Shown: positions 51,927 to 59,849 of the stretch, piece by piece
How the letters are laid out: each line of letters opens with the position of its first letter
Position numbering within the stretch: the stretch's first letter is position 1
NCBI GenBank assembly: GCA_019637155.1
Contig: JAHBWE010000033.1
Span: 1 to 64,000, forward strand
Direction of reading: 5' to 3'
Length of the DNA stretch: 64,000 nucleotides
Origin: Labilithrix sp.
GTDB taxonomy: Bacteria; Myxococcota_A; Polyangia; Polyangiales; Polyangiaceae
Translations under genes and position numbers: made by a program
The notes under the pieces: model-generated
The model's input: only the letters and a program-made list of their open reading frames with translations
Told to the model about the DNA's origin: nothing
Database searches by the model: none

Positions 51927-53327
51927 GTGGCTTATCTCTTATCGGCACTGCGGGCGCTCTTCGTGGCGTTCGTGTTGCTCCTCGCGGCGCCGGCTTGGGC
52001 GCAGGGGGACGCGATCTTGTTGCTCGTCCACGGAGACGAGCTCCCGAAGGAACGGCTCCGCGACGCCATCGCCGCCGAGCTGAAGAAGCCCGTCGCGATC
52101 GACGCAGGCGCTGGCGGTGCCGGCGGCGTCGTGACCGTCACCTACCGCGCGGCCACGCGCGAGCTGGCGGTGACCTGGGACGGACCGAAGCGAGGGACCG
52201 TGAGCCGTGTCGTGAGCGCAGCGGACAAGGTCGACGACGTCGTGCGCGACGCGGCGTTGCTCGCGGGGAACCTCGCGCGCGACGAGGCCGACGAGCTGCT
52301 CGGACCCAAGCCACCGCCGCCCGTCGAGCCCGCCGAGCCCGCGGCGCTGCCGCCGCTGCCGCCTCCGATCGAGCCCTCGACGCCGTCGTCGCCGGGCGCG
52401 GATCGGCCCACGCCGCCGGCGCGCGATCCGAACGATCGCGACTTCAACCTCGGCGTCATCTATCCGCTCGCCACGAACTTCGGGCGGCCGCAGGTGAAGA
52501 CGAAGTTCGACTGGAACCTGTTCTCGAGCCGCATCGGTGAGCTCGACGGCTTCCAGCTCGGCGGCGCGAACGTCGTCGGGCGCGACGCCTCCGGCGTTCA
52601 GATCGGATGGATCGCGAACGTGGTCGGCGGCACGGCCGCGGGCTGGCAGGTCGCGCCGTTCGTGAACCGCGCCGGCGCGCTCGAGGGGATCCAGACCGCC
52701 GCGCTCGTGAACACGGCGGGACGCGCGAGCGGCGGACAGGTCGCGCTCGTCAACCTGTCGGGCGATCTCGACGGCGCGCAGGTCGGTCTCGTCAACGTCG
52801 GCGGTCACGTGCGCGGCGCCACCGTGGGTCTCGTCAACGTCGCCGACAGCATCGACGGCGTCCCGGTCGGCCTCGCGAGCATCACGAAGGACGGCGGGAT
52901 CCACCCGCGAGCCTGGTCGTCGAACGCGTCCTTCGCGAACCTCGGCTTGAAGCTCGCGACGCGGCACACGTACACGATGCCGTCACTTCACTACCACCGT
53001 GCCTACCAGCACGATTTCTACGGCGCCGGATTCACGATCGGCGGACATATCCCATTTCGCGCGGTGGACAATGGCCCTTATCTCGACACGGAGCTGGCGT
53101 TTTCCTGGCTCTACGCGCCGGAGCGGTCCATCCCGTCGAGCAGCCAGAACACGTACCACCAGCACCTGCTCCAGCCGCGCCTCCGCGCGATGTTGGGGTG
53201 GCGGTTCGTCGAGCACTTCAGCGTCTTTGCCGGCGCGGGGCTCCTGACGCAGGTGCGTTTCCTCGACGACGGAGACCGCGCGCTCATCCGCATCGGTCCC
53301 GAGTTTGTGGCCGGGGTCGAGCTGTGA
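51927..53327 (+). CDS. Exported protein with LA_2272-type surface repeats
   Basis: A 466-aa protein from GTG 51927 (GGGG upstream). The signal peptide is LFVAFVLLLAAPAWA with cleavage before QGDA. A ~100-residue N-terminal domain and a Pro-rich linker precede about six ~20-residue repeats such as GVQIGWIANVVGG, GGQVALVNLSG, GAQVGLVNVGGHVRG and GATVGLVNVADS, the pattern of LA_2272-type surface repeats. The C-terminal part has beta strands ending in GPEFVAGVEL, as in outer-membrane barrels. Its stop overlaps the sigma-factor start by one base. Confidence 0.85.
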   Translation: MAYLLSALRALFVAFVLLLAAPAWAQGDAILLLVHGDELPKERLRDAIAAELKKPVAIDAGAGGAGGVVTVTYRAATRELAVTWDGPKRGTVSRVVSAADKVDDVVRDAALLAGNLARDEADELLGPKPPPPVEPAEPAALPPLPPPIEPSTPSSPGADRPTPPARDPNDRDFNLGVIYPLATNFGRPQVKTKFDWNLFSSRIGELDGFQLGGANVVGRDASGVQIGWIANVVGGTAAGWQVAPFVNRAGALEGIQTAALVNTAGRASGGQVALVNLSGDLDGAQVGLVNVGGHVRGATVGLVNVADSIDGVPVGLASITKDGGIHPRAWSSNASFANLGLKLATRHTYTMPSLHYHRAYQHDFYGAGFTIGGHIPFRAVDNGPYLDTELAFSWLYAPERSIPSSSQNTYHQHLLQPRLRAMLGWRFVEHFSVFAGAGLLTQVRFLDDGDRALIRIGPEFVAGVEL

Positions 53328-53926
53328 TGCTCTGGCCCACCGTCGTGGCGCGCGAATCCGTTCTGGCGGAGGCACTCGAAGATCGGATCGCGCGGGGCCA
53401 CCCCGACGCGATCGTGGAGGCCTATCGCGCGCACCACGCCCACGTCCGCGCGTTCGCGGAGCGCCTCGTCGGCGATCGCATGGCGGCGGAGGACCTTGTC
53501 CACGAGGTCTTCGTCGCGCTCCCCGACTCCATGCGTCGCTTCGAAGGCCAGTGCTCGCTCCGGACGTGGCTCATCGCGATCGCGGCGCGGCGGGCGCAGA
53601 ACCACGTGCGTACGGCGCAGCGCCGTCGTCGCGCGGAGAGCGGCCTCGCGTTCGAGCCGCGCCCCGATCCCACGCGCCCGGACGAAGCGGCGGAGCGCGC
53701 GGAGCTCGCGACGCTCCTGACCCGCGCGCTCGACGCGCTGCCGCTCGATCAGCGCGTCGCGTTCGTGCTGTGCGAGGTGGAGGAGCGCACGAGCGTGGAG
53801 GCGGCGCAGATGCTCGACACGAGCGACGGCACGGTCCGCGCACGCGTCCACCTCGCGAAGAAGAAGCTCCGCGCGGAGCTCGAGCGCCTGGCCCCGACCA
53901 CGCCGCGCGCGAAGGAGGCCCCATGA
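53327..53926 (+). CDS. ECF sigma factor coupled to a surface-repeat protein
   Basis: A 199-aa protein from ATG 53327 (TGATG overlap with the preceding gene). Region 2: AYRAHHAHVRAFAERLVGDR, AAEDLVHEVFVALPDSMRRF, TWLIAIAARRAQNHVRTAQR. Region 4: LDALPLDQRVAFVLCEVEER and EAAQMLDTSDGTVRARVHLA. It is followed by a doubtful 58-aa ORF and the membrane/TPR partner at 54096. The order exported protein, sigma, membrane partner suggests one signalling unit. Confidence 0.9.
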   Translation: MLWPTVVARESVLAEALEDRIARGHPDAIVEAYRAHHAHVRAFAERLVGDRMAAEDLVHEVFVALPDSMRRFEGQCSLRTWLIAIAARRAQNHVRTAQRRRRAESGLAFEPRPDPTRPDEAAERAELATLLTRALDALPLDQRVAFVLCEVEERTSVEAAQMLDTSDGTVRARVHLAKKKLRAELERLAPTTPRAKEAP

Positions 53927-54099
53927 ATCGCCACTCGGCGAGCACGACACGTCCGTGTCGTCGCACACATTTTTCTTTGGGCCCGCACGACGTCTTCTCC
54001 CGTTTCGGCCTCGTCGCGTGGGGCGCTGGTGGGCCTTCTCACCTACGACGCCTTCATCCCTGTCCCCCGCAGCGCCAAGCCAATGCGGAGGCCTCATGA
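53923..54099 (+). CDS. Possible 58-aa linker ORF between the sigma factor and its partner
   Basis: An ORF (MNRHSASTTRPCRRTHFSLG...) that overlaps the sigma stop (ATGA at 53923) and the next start (ATGA at 54096). Both overlaps suggest coupling, but the sequence is of low information and contains the hairpin at 53944. It may be chance or a translated leader. Confidence 0.3.
   Translation: MNRHSASTTRPCRRTHFSLGPHDVFSRFGLVAWGAGGPSHLRRLHPCPPQRQANAEAS
53944..53979 (+). terminator. Hairpin with T-tract after the sigma gene (possible attenuator)
   Basis: ACGACAC-GTCC-GTGTCGT (53944-53961) forms a 7-bp stem, followed after eight bases by the T-rich TTTTTCTTT. This is the only intrinsic-terminator-like element clearly seen in the window. 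Its place between sigma factor and partner would limit expression of the partner; the gap before the T-run weakens the call. Confidence 0.4.
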
Positions 54100-55844
54100 C
54101 CCACGACCTGCTCACCATCGCCACCCGCGCCCTCCGCGACCAGACCGCGCCGCGCCCGAGCGACCGCGCGCTCCCCGAACCGACATCGCCGCGCGCGAGC
54201 GACCGCGCACTCGCCGAGCCGCTCTCGCCGCGCACGAGCGACCATGCGGAGGCTGCTGCGTCGCGCGCGAGTGACCGCGCGCTCCTCGAGTCGACGTCGC
54301 CGCTCGCGAGCGATGGTGCGGTCGAGGCTGCTGCATCGAGCGCGAGTGAGCGTGCGCTCCTCGAGTCGACGTCGCCGCGCGCGAGCGATGGTGCGGTCGA
54401 GGCTGCTGCATCGAGCGCGAGTGAGCGTGCACTCCTCGAGCCGACGTCGCTGCGCGCGAGCGATGGTGCGGTCGAGGCTGCTGCATCGAGCGCGAGTGAG
54501 CGTGCACTCCTCGAGCCGACGTCGCCGCGCGCGAGCGATGGTGCGGTCGAGGCTGCTGCATCGAGCGCGAGTGAGCGTGCACTCCTCGAGCCGACGTCGC
54601 CGCGCGCGAGCGATCGTGCGACCGTCGAGTCGACGTCGCCTCGTGCGGGCGATCGTGCGCTCCTCGAGCCGACGTCGCCGCGCGCGAGCGATCGTGCGGC
54701 CGAGGCTGCTGCGTCGCGCGCGCGTGAGCGTGCGCTCTTCGAGTCGACGTCGCCTCGTGCGAGCGATCGGGCGGAGGATGCTGCGTCTCGCGCGCGTGAG
54801 CGTGCGTCGGAGGCTGCTGCGTTGCGTGCGCGTGAGCGTGCGTCGGAGGATGCTGCGTTGCGTGCGCGTGAGCGTGCGGTCGAGGGTGCGGGGGCGCGCG
54901 CGAGTGAGGGCGCGTTGAGGGATGCGGCGTCGCGCGTGGGGGCGGTGGGGGATGCGGCGCCGGTGAGTGTGCGGGAGCTCGTTGCGGCGGAGACGCTGGC
55001 GCGGATCGAGCGGTCGCTTCGCGGCGGTGGACGGACCGGGGCGCGTGCGCGCGTGCGGTGGATTGCGTGGCCGCTCGCGGCGGCGTTTCTCGTCCTCACC
55101 GCGTGGGCGAGCGCGTCGGGGCAGCTTGCGCGGCTCGTCGCTTTCGCGACGCACGCGGACGTCGAGCACACGCGCGAAGCGAAGTCCCCCGCACCGTCGA
55201 CAACCGCTCCGGCAGGATGGGGGCTGCCGCCACGCGCTCCGTCCGCGACAAGCACCGAGAGCGCCGCCGAAACCGACGCGCCTTCACCCTCCGAGCTCGC
55301 GCCCTCCGAGCCCGTGCCTTCCGCACCCGTGCCTTCCGAGCTCGGCTCCGCCGTGCTCGCTCCCGCCGCGCCTGCCGCCTCCGCCGCGCTCGGGTCCACC
55401 ACCCCCACCGCGCTCGCGCTCGCGCCTGCCGCGCCCGCGCTTGGATCCGCGCCTGCTGCGCCTGCGCGCGGACCCGCGGCCCCGCTCGGACCCGCGCCCG
55501 CCGCGCCCGCGCTCGGACCCGCGGCTGCGTCGTCGAGTCGTGGCTTGGGCGGGGCTCTAGGGCCGGCGGGGGCGTCCGATGTTGACGTGCTGTACCGCGA
55601 GGCCCATGACGCGCACTTCGAGCGGCGCGATCCGCAGGCGGCGCTCGTCGCGTGGGACAGGTACCTCGCGGCGGCGGGGACGAATGGTAAGTTCGTGCTC
55701 GAGGCTCGTTACAATCGGGCGCTTTCGCTCGTTCGGCTTGGTCGGAAGACGGAAGCGGTTCATGCGCTAAAGCCTTTTGCGAATGGCGATTACGGCGGAT
55801 ACCGCCGCGAAGAAGCCATTCGGCTCTTGCAGACTCTCGAATAG
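54096..55844 (+). CDS. ECF-associated membrane protein with minisatellite-expanded cytosolic region and C-terminal TPR
   Basis: A 582-aa protein from ATG 54096 (SD GGAGG). After MTHDLLTIATRALRDQT come ~270 residues of alternating 11-13-residue units, type A RALLEPTSPRASD and type B GAVEAAASSASE. Four adjacent A/B pairs are near-identical at the DNA level (75-bp period). ETLARIERSLRGGGR then leads to one membrane helix (WIAWPLAAAFLVLTAWASAS), a Pro/Ala repeat linker (PAAPALGS-type) and a TPR-like domain (LYREAHDAHFERRDPQAALV ... ARYNRALSLVRLGRKTEAVH). Without the repeats it looks like an ordinary anti-sigma/TPR partner. The repeats are the anomaly. Confidence 0.8.
   Translation: MTHDLLTIATRALRDQTAPRPSDRALPEPTSPRASDRALAEPLSPRTSDHAEAAASRASDRALLESTSPLASDGAVEAAASSASERALLESTSPRASDGAVEAAASSASERALLEPTSLRASDGAVEAAASSASERALLEPTSPRASDGAVEAAASSASERALLEPTSPRASDRATVESTSPRAGDRALLEPTSPRASDRAAEAAASRARERALFESTSPRASDRAEDAASRARERASEAAALRARERASEDAALRARERAVEGAGARASEGALRDAASRVGAVGDAAPVSVRELVAAETLARIERSLRGGGRTGARARVRWIAWPLAAAFLVLTAWASASGQLARLVAFATHADVEHTREAKSPAPSTTAPAGWGLPPRAPSATSTESAAETDAPSPSELAPSEPVPSAPVPSELGSAVLAPAAPAASAALGSTTPTALALAPAAPALGSAPAAPARGPAAPLGPAPAAPALGPAAASSSRGLGGALGPAGASDVDVLYREAHDAHFERRDPQAALVAWDRYLAAAGTNGKFVLEARYNRALSLVRLGRKTEAVHALKPFANGDYGGYRREEAIRLLQTLE
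54316..54615 (+). repeat. Tandem 75-bp repeat, four near-identical copies
   Basis: Copies begin at 54316, 54391, 54466 and 54541 (each opening GTGCGGTCGAGGCTGCTGCA) and differ at only a few bases. Degenerate units continue on both sides, roughly 54150-54900. The period is a multiple of three, so the coding frame is kept when copies are gained or lost. Antisense and +2 frames are also open here, which is a by-product of the repeat. Confidence 0.9.
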
Positions 55845-55939
55845 CGGCTGCGGCCGCGGTCGCGGCGGCGTCGAAGCTCTTGGCGGGCGTGCGGTTGGTC
55901 GCACGAACGGCGGCTCTCGTCCTTTTCCTGGAGGTCATC

Positions 55940-57178
55940 ATGGTGCGTCGGTTGGTCGGTGTCTCGTTCCTCTTGCTCGCGGCGTGTGAGATCGAGGTGG
56001 TCGATGGGGTGGGAAGCCACGGATCGTCGCGCGCGCGGCCCGAGGTGCCGCGGCTGCCCGCCGAGCCGGCGGAGCCGGGAGAAGGAGGCGAGACCGAGTA
56101 CACCCGCGTCCCCGGCGCTGGCGACGCGTGCTCGCTCCCGATCGTCCGCGACAAGGAGCTCGTCATCACGCAGCAGAGCGTCCTCCTCGATCGCCGGCCC
56201 GCGTGGAGCTTCCGCGCGCGCATGACGGAGCTCGCCGGGAGCGAGGCGGCCGCGGCCTCGTTCACCTACGCCTGGGTCGATCAATGGCGCACCGTGACCG
56301 AGGTCGGGCCCGCGCGCGCGCCGGTGACACCTCGGCCCGACGCCGCGAAGGTGCTCGGCGATCCGTTCGCGCTGCGGCTGCTCGCGATCGTGAATCGGCC
56401 CGATCTCCGCGCGGAGGACGACGGCTGCGCCGGCGCCGGCGGAGAGCTCCGCTTCGTGTACGGCGCGTCGTTCGCGTTCACCATCATCGTCGAGATCCCC
56501 TGGCCTGCGACGCGGACGCCGCGCGCGTGGACCGAGGCGTGGCACGCGCTCGGCGAGCAGAAATTCGGCGACGGCTACAACGCCGCGCTCGAGGCGCTCA
56601 CCGACGCGATCGTGGGCGCGTCGCCGCCGGCGACGTGGAAGGTGCGCACGAACGAGCGCGCGTTCGGGGCGACGTGGGAGATGCGCGACTTCGCGCTCGC
56701 CGGCGGGGCGCTCGTGCAGGTGCCGATCGCGACGACGCCGCGCATCGAGCTGAACGGGAGCGCATCGCTCGATGCGTGGGCGAAGGACAATCGCGCGAGC
56801 ATCGCCGACCGCTCGTTCGCGTTGCCCTCCGCGTTCCAGGCCGGCGCGGCGCCGGTCCCGAACGCGAGCTTCCGCTGGACGTCGCGGACGCTCTCGGAGA
56901 CGGAGCGGGCGCGGCTCAGCGGCGAGACGTGCAACGGCTGCCACGGCGGCGAGCACTCCGGCGGGTCGCTCTCGTTCCAGCACATCGCGCCCGCCAACGC
57001 ACCTTCGTACTACGACGGCAACACGAGCGGCGAGACGCAGCTCTCGCGCTGGCTCCGCGACGAGGAGCTCCCGCGCCGAGAGCGCTCCGTCCGCGCCGCG
57101 CTGTGCGCGCCCGCCTGCACGACCGCCCCACCCCCGGGAGGGAACGACGGGAGCGACGACGGCTACCGCGAGCCGTAG
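55940..57178 (+). CDS. Lipoprotein with a CxxCH (haem c-like) motif
   Basis: A 412-aa protein; ATG 55940 is preferred (SD GGAGGTC) over an upstream start that adds a non-signal segment. The signal peptide ends at LLLAACEIE. The mature protein has beta-rich sequence (LVITQQSVLLDRRPAWSFRA; LLAIVNRPDLRAEDDGC) and, near residue 335, the motif CNGCHGGEHSGG followed by SLSFQHIAPA. CxxCH could bind covalent haem c, with Met or His elsewhere as second ligand, though a single motif in a Cys-containing lipoprotein may be structural. Function unknown. Confidence 0.8.
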   Translation: MVRRLVGVSFLLLAACEIEVVDGVGSHGSSRARPEVPRLPAEPAEPGEGGETEYTRVPGAGDACSLPIVRDKELVITQQSVLLDRRPAWSFRARMTELAGSEAAAASFTYAWVDQWRTVTEVGPARAPVTPRPDAAKVLGDPFALRLLAIVNRPDLRAEDDGCAGAGGELRFVYGASFAFTIIVEIPWPATRTPRAWTEAWHALGEQKFGDGYNAALEALTDAIVGASPPATWKVRTNERAFGATWEMRDFALAGGALVQVPIATTPRIELNGSASLDAWAKDNRASIADRSFALPSAFQAGAAPVPNASFRWTSRTLSETERARLSGETCNGCHGGEHSGGSLSFQHIAPANAPSYYDGNTSGETQLSRWLRDEELPRRERSVRAALCAPACTTAPPPGGNDGSDDGYREP

Positions 57179-57205
57179 CGCTTCATCTTCTCGAGCAGCG
57201 TCAGG

Positions 57206-57832
57206 TCAGTCGCTCCAGACCTGGGCCGCCCAGGCGCCCTTGCCGCTGCCGACGCCGACCGTGAGGGTGACCTCGTCCGCGGCGGTGAAGCACGCGGCGC
57301 CGCCCTGAGGCGCGGAGGGGCCCGGCGCCTCGGCGACGACGTCGCCCGCGGAGTCGCGCAGGACGACGACGACGTCCTTCACTGATTCGTCGGTTGCAAA
57401 GTACACGCGATAGCAGTGGTTCGCCTCGGCGCGGAACTTCTGGTCCTGGTGCGCGTCCTTGTCCGCCTGCGTCCCGCGGAGGAGCGCGCCGACCGGCTTC
57501 ATCTTCGAGCTCGCCGCGCAGCCCTCTCCGATCTTCTTCACGAGCGCGGCCGGATCCTTCGCCTGCGCGGAGGTCTGGCCGCCGCACGCGAGGAGCGCGC
57601 CGTCCGCCTTCACCTTCGCCTTCTTCGATCCCGCGACGCCGGGCGGCGGCATCGACGCCATCGCGGGGAGACCGCTCGGCGGCGGCGTCGTCGCGAACGA
57701 CGCCGGCGCGCCCCCGTCGGCGGACGCGCTCGACGCCGGCACCGCGATCGGCTTCGGCGCGGTCCCGCCCTTGCACGCCGCGAGCGCGGTGAGCCCTGCC
57801 ACAACGAAGAGTCCAACGACCTCGACCTTCAC
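57206..57832 (-). CDS. Predicted lipoprotein of unknown function
   Basis: A 208-aa protein from GTG 57832. The signal peptide (VGLFVVAGLTALAAC) ends at a lipobox. An Ala/Ser/Pro linker precedes a Cys-containing domain (DGALLACGGQTSAQAKDPAA, KKIGEGCAASSKMKPVGALL, ANHCYRVYFATDESVKDVVV, GAACFTAADEVTLTVGVGSG) that looks like a compact beta fold with disulfides. It is divergent from the TsaC-type gene across 30 bp. No known family is recognised. Confidence 0.8.
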   Translation of the reverse strand: MKVEVVGLFVVAGLTALAACKGGTAPKPIAVPASSASADGGAPASFATTPPPSGLPAMASMPPPGVAGSKKAKVKADGALLACGGQTSAQAKDPAALVKKIGEGCAASSKMKPVGALLRGTQADKDAHQDQKFRAEANHCYRVYFATDESVKDVVVVLRDSAGDVVAEAPGPSAPQGGAACFTAADEVTLTVGVGSGKGAWAAQVWSD

Positions 57833-57862
57833 GCGGACAACGTAGCCGAGATTTGAGCTACC

Positions 57863-58897
57863 GTGCGCGACGTGCCTCGCGTCTCGAAGGTCGACCCCGT
57901 GACCCCCGATCCCGTCGCCGTCGCCGAAGCGGCCGACGTGCTGCGGACCGGCGGGCTCGTCGCGTTTCCGACCGAGACCGTGTACGGCCTCGGCGCGCGC
58001 GGGCTCGATCCCGCGAGCGTCGCGCGGATCTTCGAGGCGAAGGGGCGCCCCGGCGGACACCCGCTCATCCTCCACGTCGACGGCGAGGAGATGGCGCGCG
58101 GGCTCGCGGCGGAATGGAGCCCTCGCGCGGCCGCGCTCGCGGCGGCGTTCTGGCCGGGGCCGCTCACGCTCGTCGTGCCGCGCGCGGCGCACGTGCCGCC
58201 GGAGGTGAGCGGCGGCCTCGCCACCGTCGGCCTCCGCGCGCCCGTGCACCCCGTCGCGCTCGCGCTCATCGCCGCCGCCGGCGAGCCGATCGCCGCGCCG
58301 AGCGCGAACGCGCACACGCACGTGTCGCCGACGACGGCCGAGCACGTCGTGCGATCGCTCGGCGATCGCGTCGACCTCGTCCTCGACGCCGGGCCGTGCC
58401 GGCACGGGATCGAGTCGACCGTCGTCGCGGTCGGCGCGCATGACGAGCCCCTCCGCGTGCTCCGCCCCGGCGCCGTGACGCTCGAAGCGCTCCGCGCGAT
58501 CGATCCCCACACCGTCGACGCGACGAGCACGATCGCGGAAGGCCCGCGCCCCGCGCCCGGCATGGCGGCGAAGCACTACGCGCCGCGCACGCGCGTCGTC
58601 CTCGCGCCGCGCGGTCAGGTCGGGTGGACGGTCGCGGAGGCGACGGTCCCCGCCGCGACGAACAGCTTCCGCGTCGCCGCGATCGTCGCGACCACCTCAG
58701 GAGAGAGTGACGCCGCGGGCTGCGAGCCGCTGATCGTGCTGCCGGACGAGCCCGCGGGGTACGCGCGCGGACTGTATTCCGCGCTCCACGAGGCCGACGA
58801 GGCCGGCGTCGATCTCCTCGTGATCGAGGCGCCGCCCGACGGCGACGTCGCGTGGTGGGCGATCGCCGACCGGCTGCGCCGCGCGGCGAAGGCCTGA
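57863..58897 (+). CDS. L-threonylcarbamoyladenylate synthase (Sua5/YwlC type)
   Basis: A 344-aa protein; GTG 57863 is used, a later GTG is possible. The YrdC/TsaC domain spans residues ~18-205: LRTGGLVAFPTETVYGLGAR, IFEAKGRPGGHPLILHV, FWPGPLTLVVPR, VGLRAPVHPVAL and PIAAPSANAHTHVSPTTAEH. The C-terminal Sua5 domain has GPRPAPGMAAKHYAPRTRVV and later YARGLYSALHEADEAGVDLL. It makes threonylcarbamoyl-AMP from threonine, bicarbonate and ATP for t6A37 modification of ANN-decoding tRNAs. Confidence 0.95.
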   Translation: MRDVPRVSKVDPVTPDPVAVAEAADVLRTGGLVAFPTETVYGLGARGLDPASVARIFEAKGRPGGHPLILHVDGEEMARGLAAEWSPRAAALAAAFWPGPLTLVVPRAAHVPPEVSGGLATVGLRAPVHPVALALIAAAGEPIAAPSANAHTHVSPTTAEHVVRSLGDRVDLVLDAGPCRHGIESTVVAVGAHDEPLRVLRPGAVTLEALRAIDPHTVDATSTIAEGPRPAPGMAAKHYAPRTRVVLAPRGQVGWTVAEATVPAATNSFRVAAIVATTSGESDAAGCEPLIVLPDEPAGYARGLYSALHEADEAGVDLLVIEAPPDGDVAWWAIADRLRRAAKA

Positions 58898-58963
58898 GCC
58901 CCGGGATGCTTTACAACTGAAGGGATCGATCCTAATCCCGTCGGGAAGGAGAGGCAGAGTCCC

Positions 58964-59362
58964 ATGGCGCACCAGGTCATCATGCCGTCGCACTTCCCGA
59001 AGCCGCGCGGCTACTCGAACGGCATCGTCGCGACCGGGCGCCTCCTCTACATCGCCGGCCAGATCGCGTGGGACAAGGACGCGCGCATCGTCAGCCCCGA
59101 CTTCGCGACCCAGTTCCTGCAGTCGCTCGACAACGTCATCGCGGTCGTCCGCGAGGCCGGCGGCGCGACGGAGCACATCGTGAAGCTCACCGCGTTCGTC
59201 ACCGACCTCGACGCGTACCGCGCGGCCACGTCGTCGATCGGCGAAGGCTGGCGCGCCCGGATGGGCAAGTTCTACCCCGCGATGACGCTCGTGAAGGTCG
59301 CCGGCCTCCTCGAGCCCGGCGCCCTCGTCGAGATCGAGGGCGTCGCGGTGCTCCCGGCCTGA
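58964..59362 (+). CDS. RidA/YjgF family protein
   Basis: A 132-aa protein from ATG 58964 with SD GGAAGGAGAGG. RidA sequence features are GIVATGRLLYIAGQIAWDKD, QFLQSLDNVIAVVREAGGAT, HIVKLTAFVTDLDAYRA, and PAMTLVKVAGLLEPGALVEI. The Arg that holds the substrate carboxylate in canonical RidA (...xR) is replaced in the VKV segment, where PAMTLVKVAGL has Lys, so it belongs to a non-deaminase subgroup and may act on another substrate. It opens the series RidA-MarR-crotonase-acyl-CoA dehydrogenase. Confidence 0.9.
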   Translation: MAHQVIMPSHFPKPRGYSNGIVATGRLLYIAGQIAWDKDARIVSPDFATQFLQSLDNVIAVVREAGGATEHIVKLTAFVTDLDAYRAATSSIGEGWRARMGKFYPAMTLVKVAGLLEPGALVEIEGVAVLPA

Positions 59363-59378
59363 GCGAAAGAAGACGCCC

Positions 59379-59849
59379 GTGCCCGCCGCCAAGCGCCGCG
59401 CGGAGAGCGAGTGGCCGCGCGACTCCGAGGCGGTGAGCCTCTGGTACCGGCTCCTTCGCTGCCACGCGCTCATGCTCGGCACGCTGCGGCGCGAGCTCGA
59501 GGACCGGATGACGCTCGCGCGCTTCGATCTCCTCGCGAGCCTCAACCGCAGCGACGGGCAGACGCTCGCCGCGCTGAGCCGCGACCTCCTCGTCACGGCG
59601 GGGAACGTGACCGGCCTCGTCGATCGCGCCGAGCGTGACGGTCACGTCGTCCGCCGCGCCGAGCCGAGCGACCGCCGCGTCGCGCGCGTCTGGCTCACGC
59701 CGGAGGGCCGCGCCCTCATCCGCTCGCTCTTGCCGATCCACACCCAGCACGTGAACGCGCTCATCGACGGGATGCCCGCCGCCGAGCGCCGCGACCTCCG
59801 CCGCCTCCTCGGCAGCCTCCGCGATCACCTCGAGAGGACGACGCCATGA
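59379..59849 (+). CDS. MarR-family transcriptional regulator
   Basis: A 156-aa protein from GTG 59379. The winged helix shows LEDRMTLARFDLLASLNRSD, QTLAALSRDLLVTAGNVTGL, VDRAERDGHVVRRAEPSDRR and VARVWLTPEGRALI, the MarR helix-turn-helix and wing. C-terminal helices (NALIDGMPAAERRDLRRLLG) mediate dimerisation. It is coupled to the crotonase gene by ATGA at 59846. It probably represses the degradation genes until an aryl- or acyl-CoA ligand binds; the ligand is inferred from the neighbours. Confidence 0.9.
   Translation: MPAAKRRAESEWPRDSEAVSLWYRLLRCHALMLGTLRRELEDRMTLARFDLLASLNRSDGQTLAALSRDLLVTAGNVTGLVDRAERDGHVVRRAEPSDRRVARVWLTPEGRALIRSLLPIHTQHVNALIDGMPAAERRDLRRLLGSLRDHLERTTP

Noticed and set aside
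54054-55169. Long antisense and alternate-frame ORFs in the 75-bp repeat
   Set aside because: A repeat unit that lacks stops in several frames and has a period divisible by three keeps all of them open.
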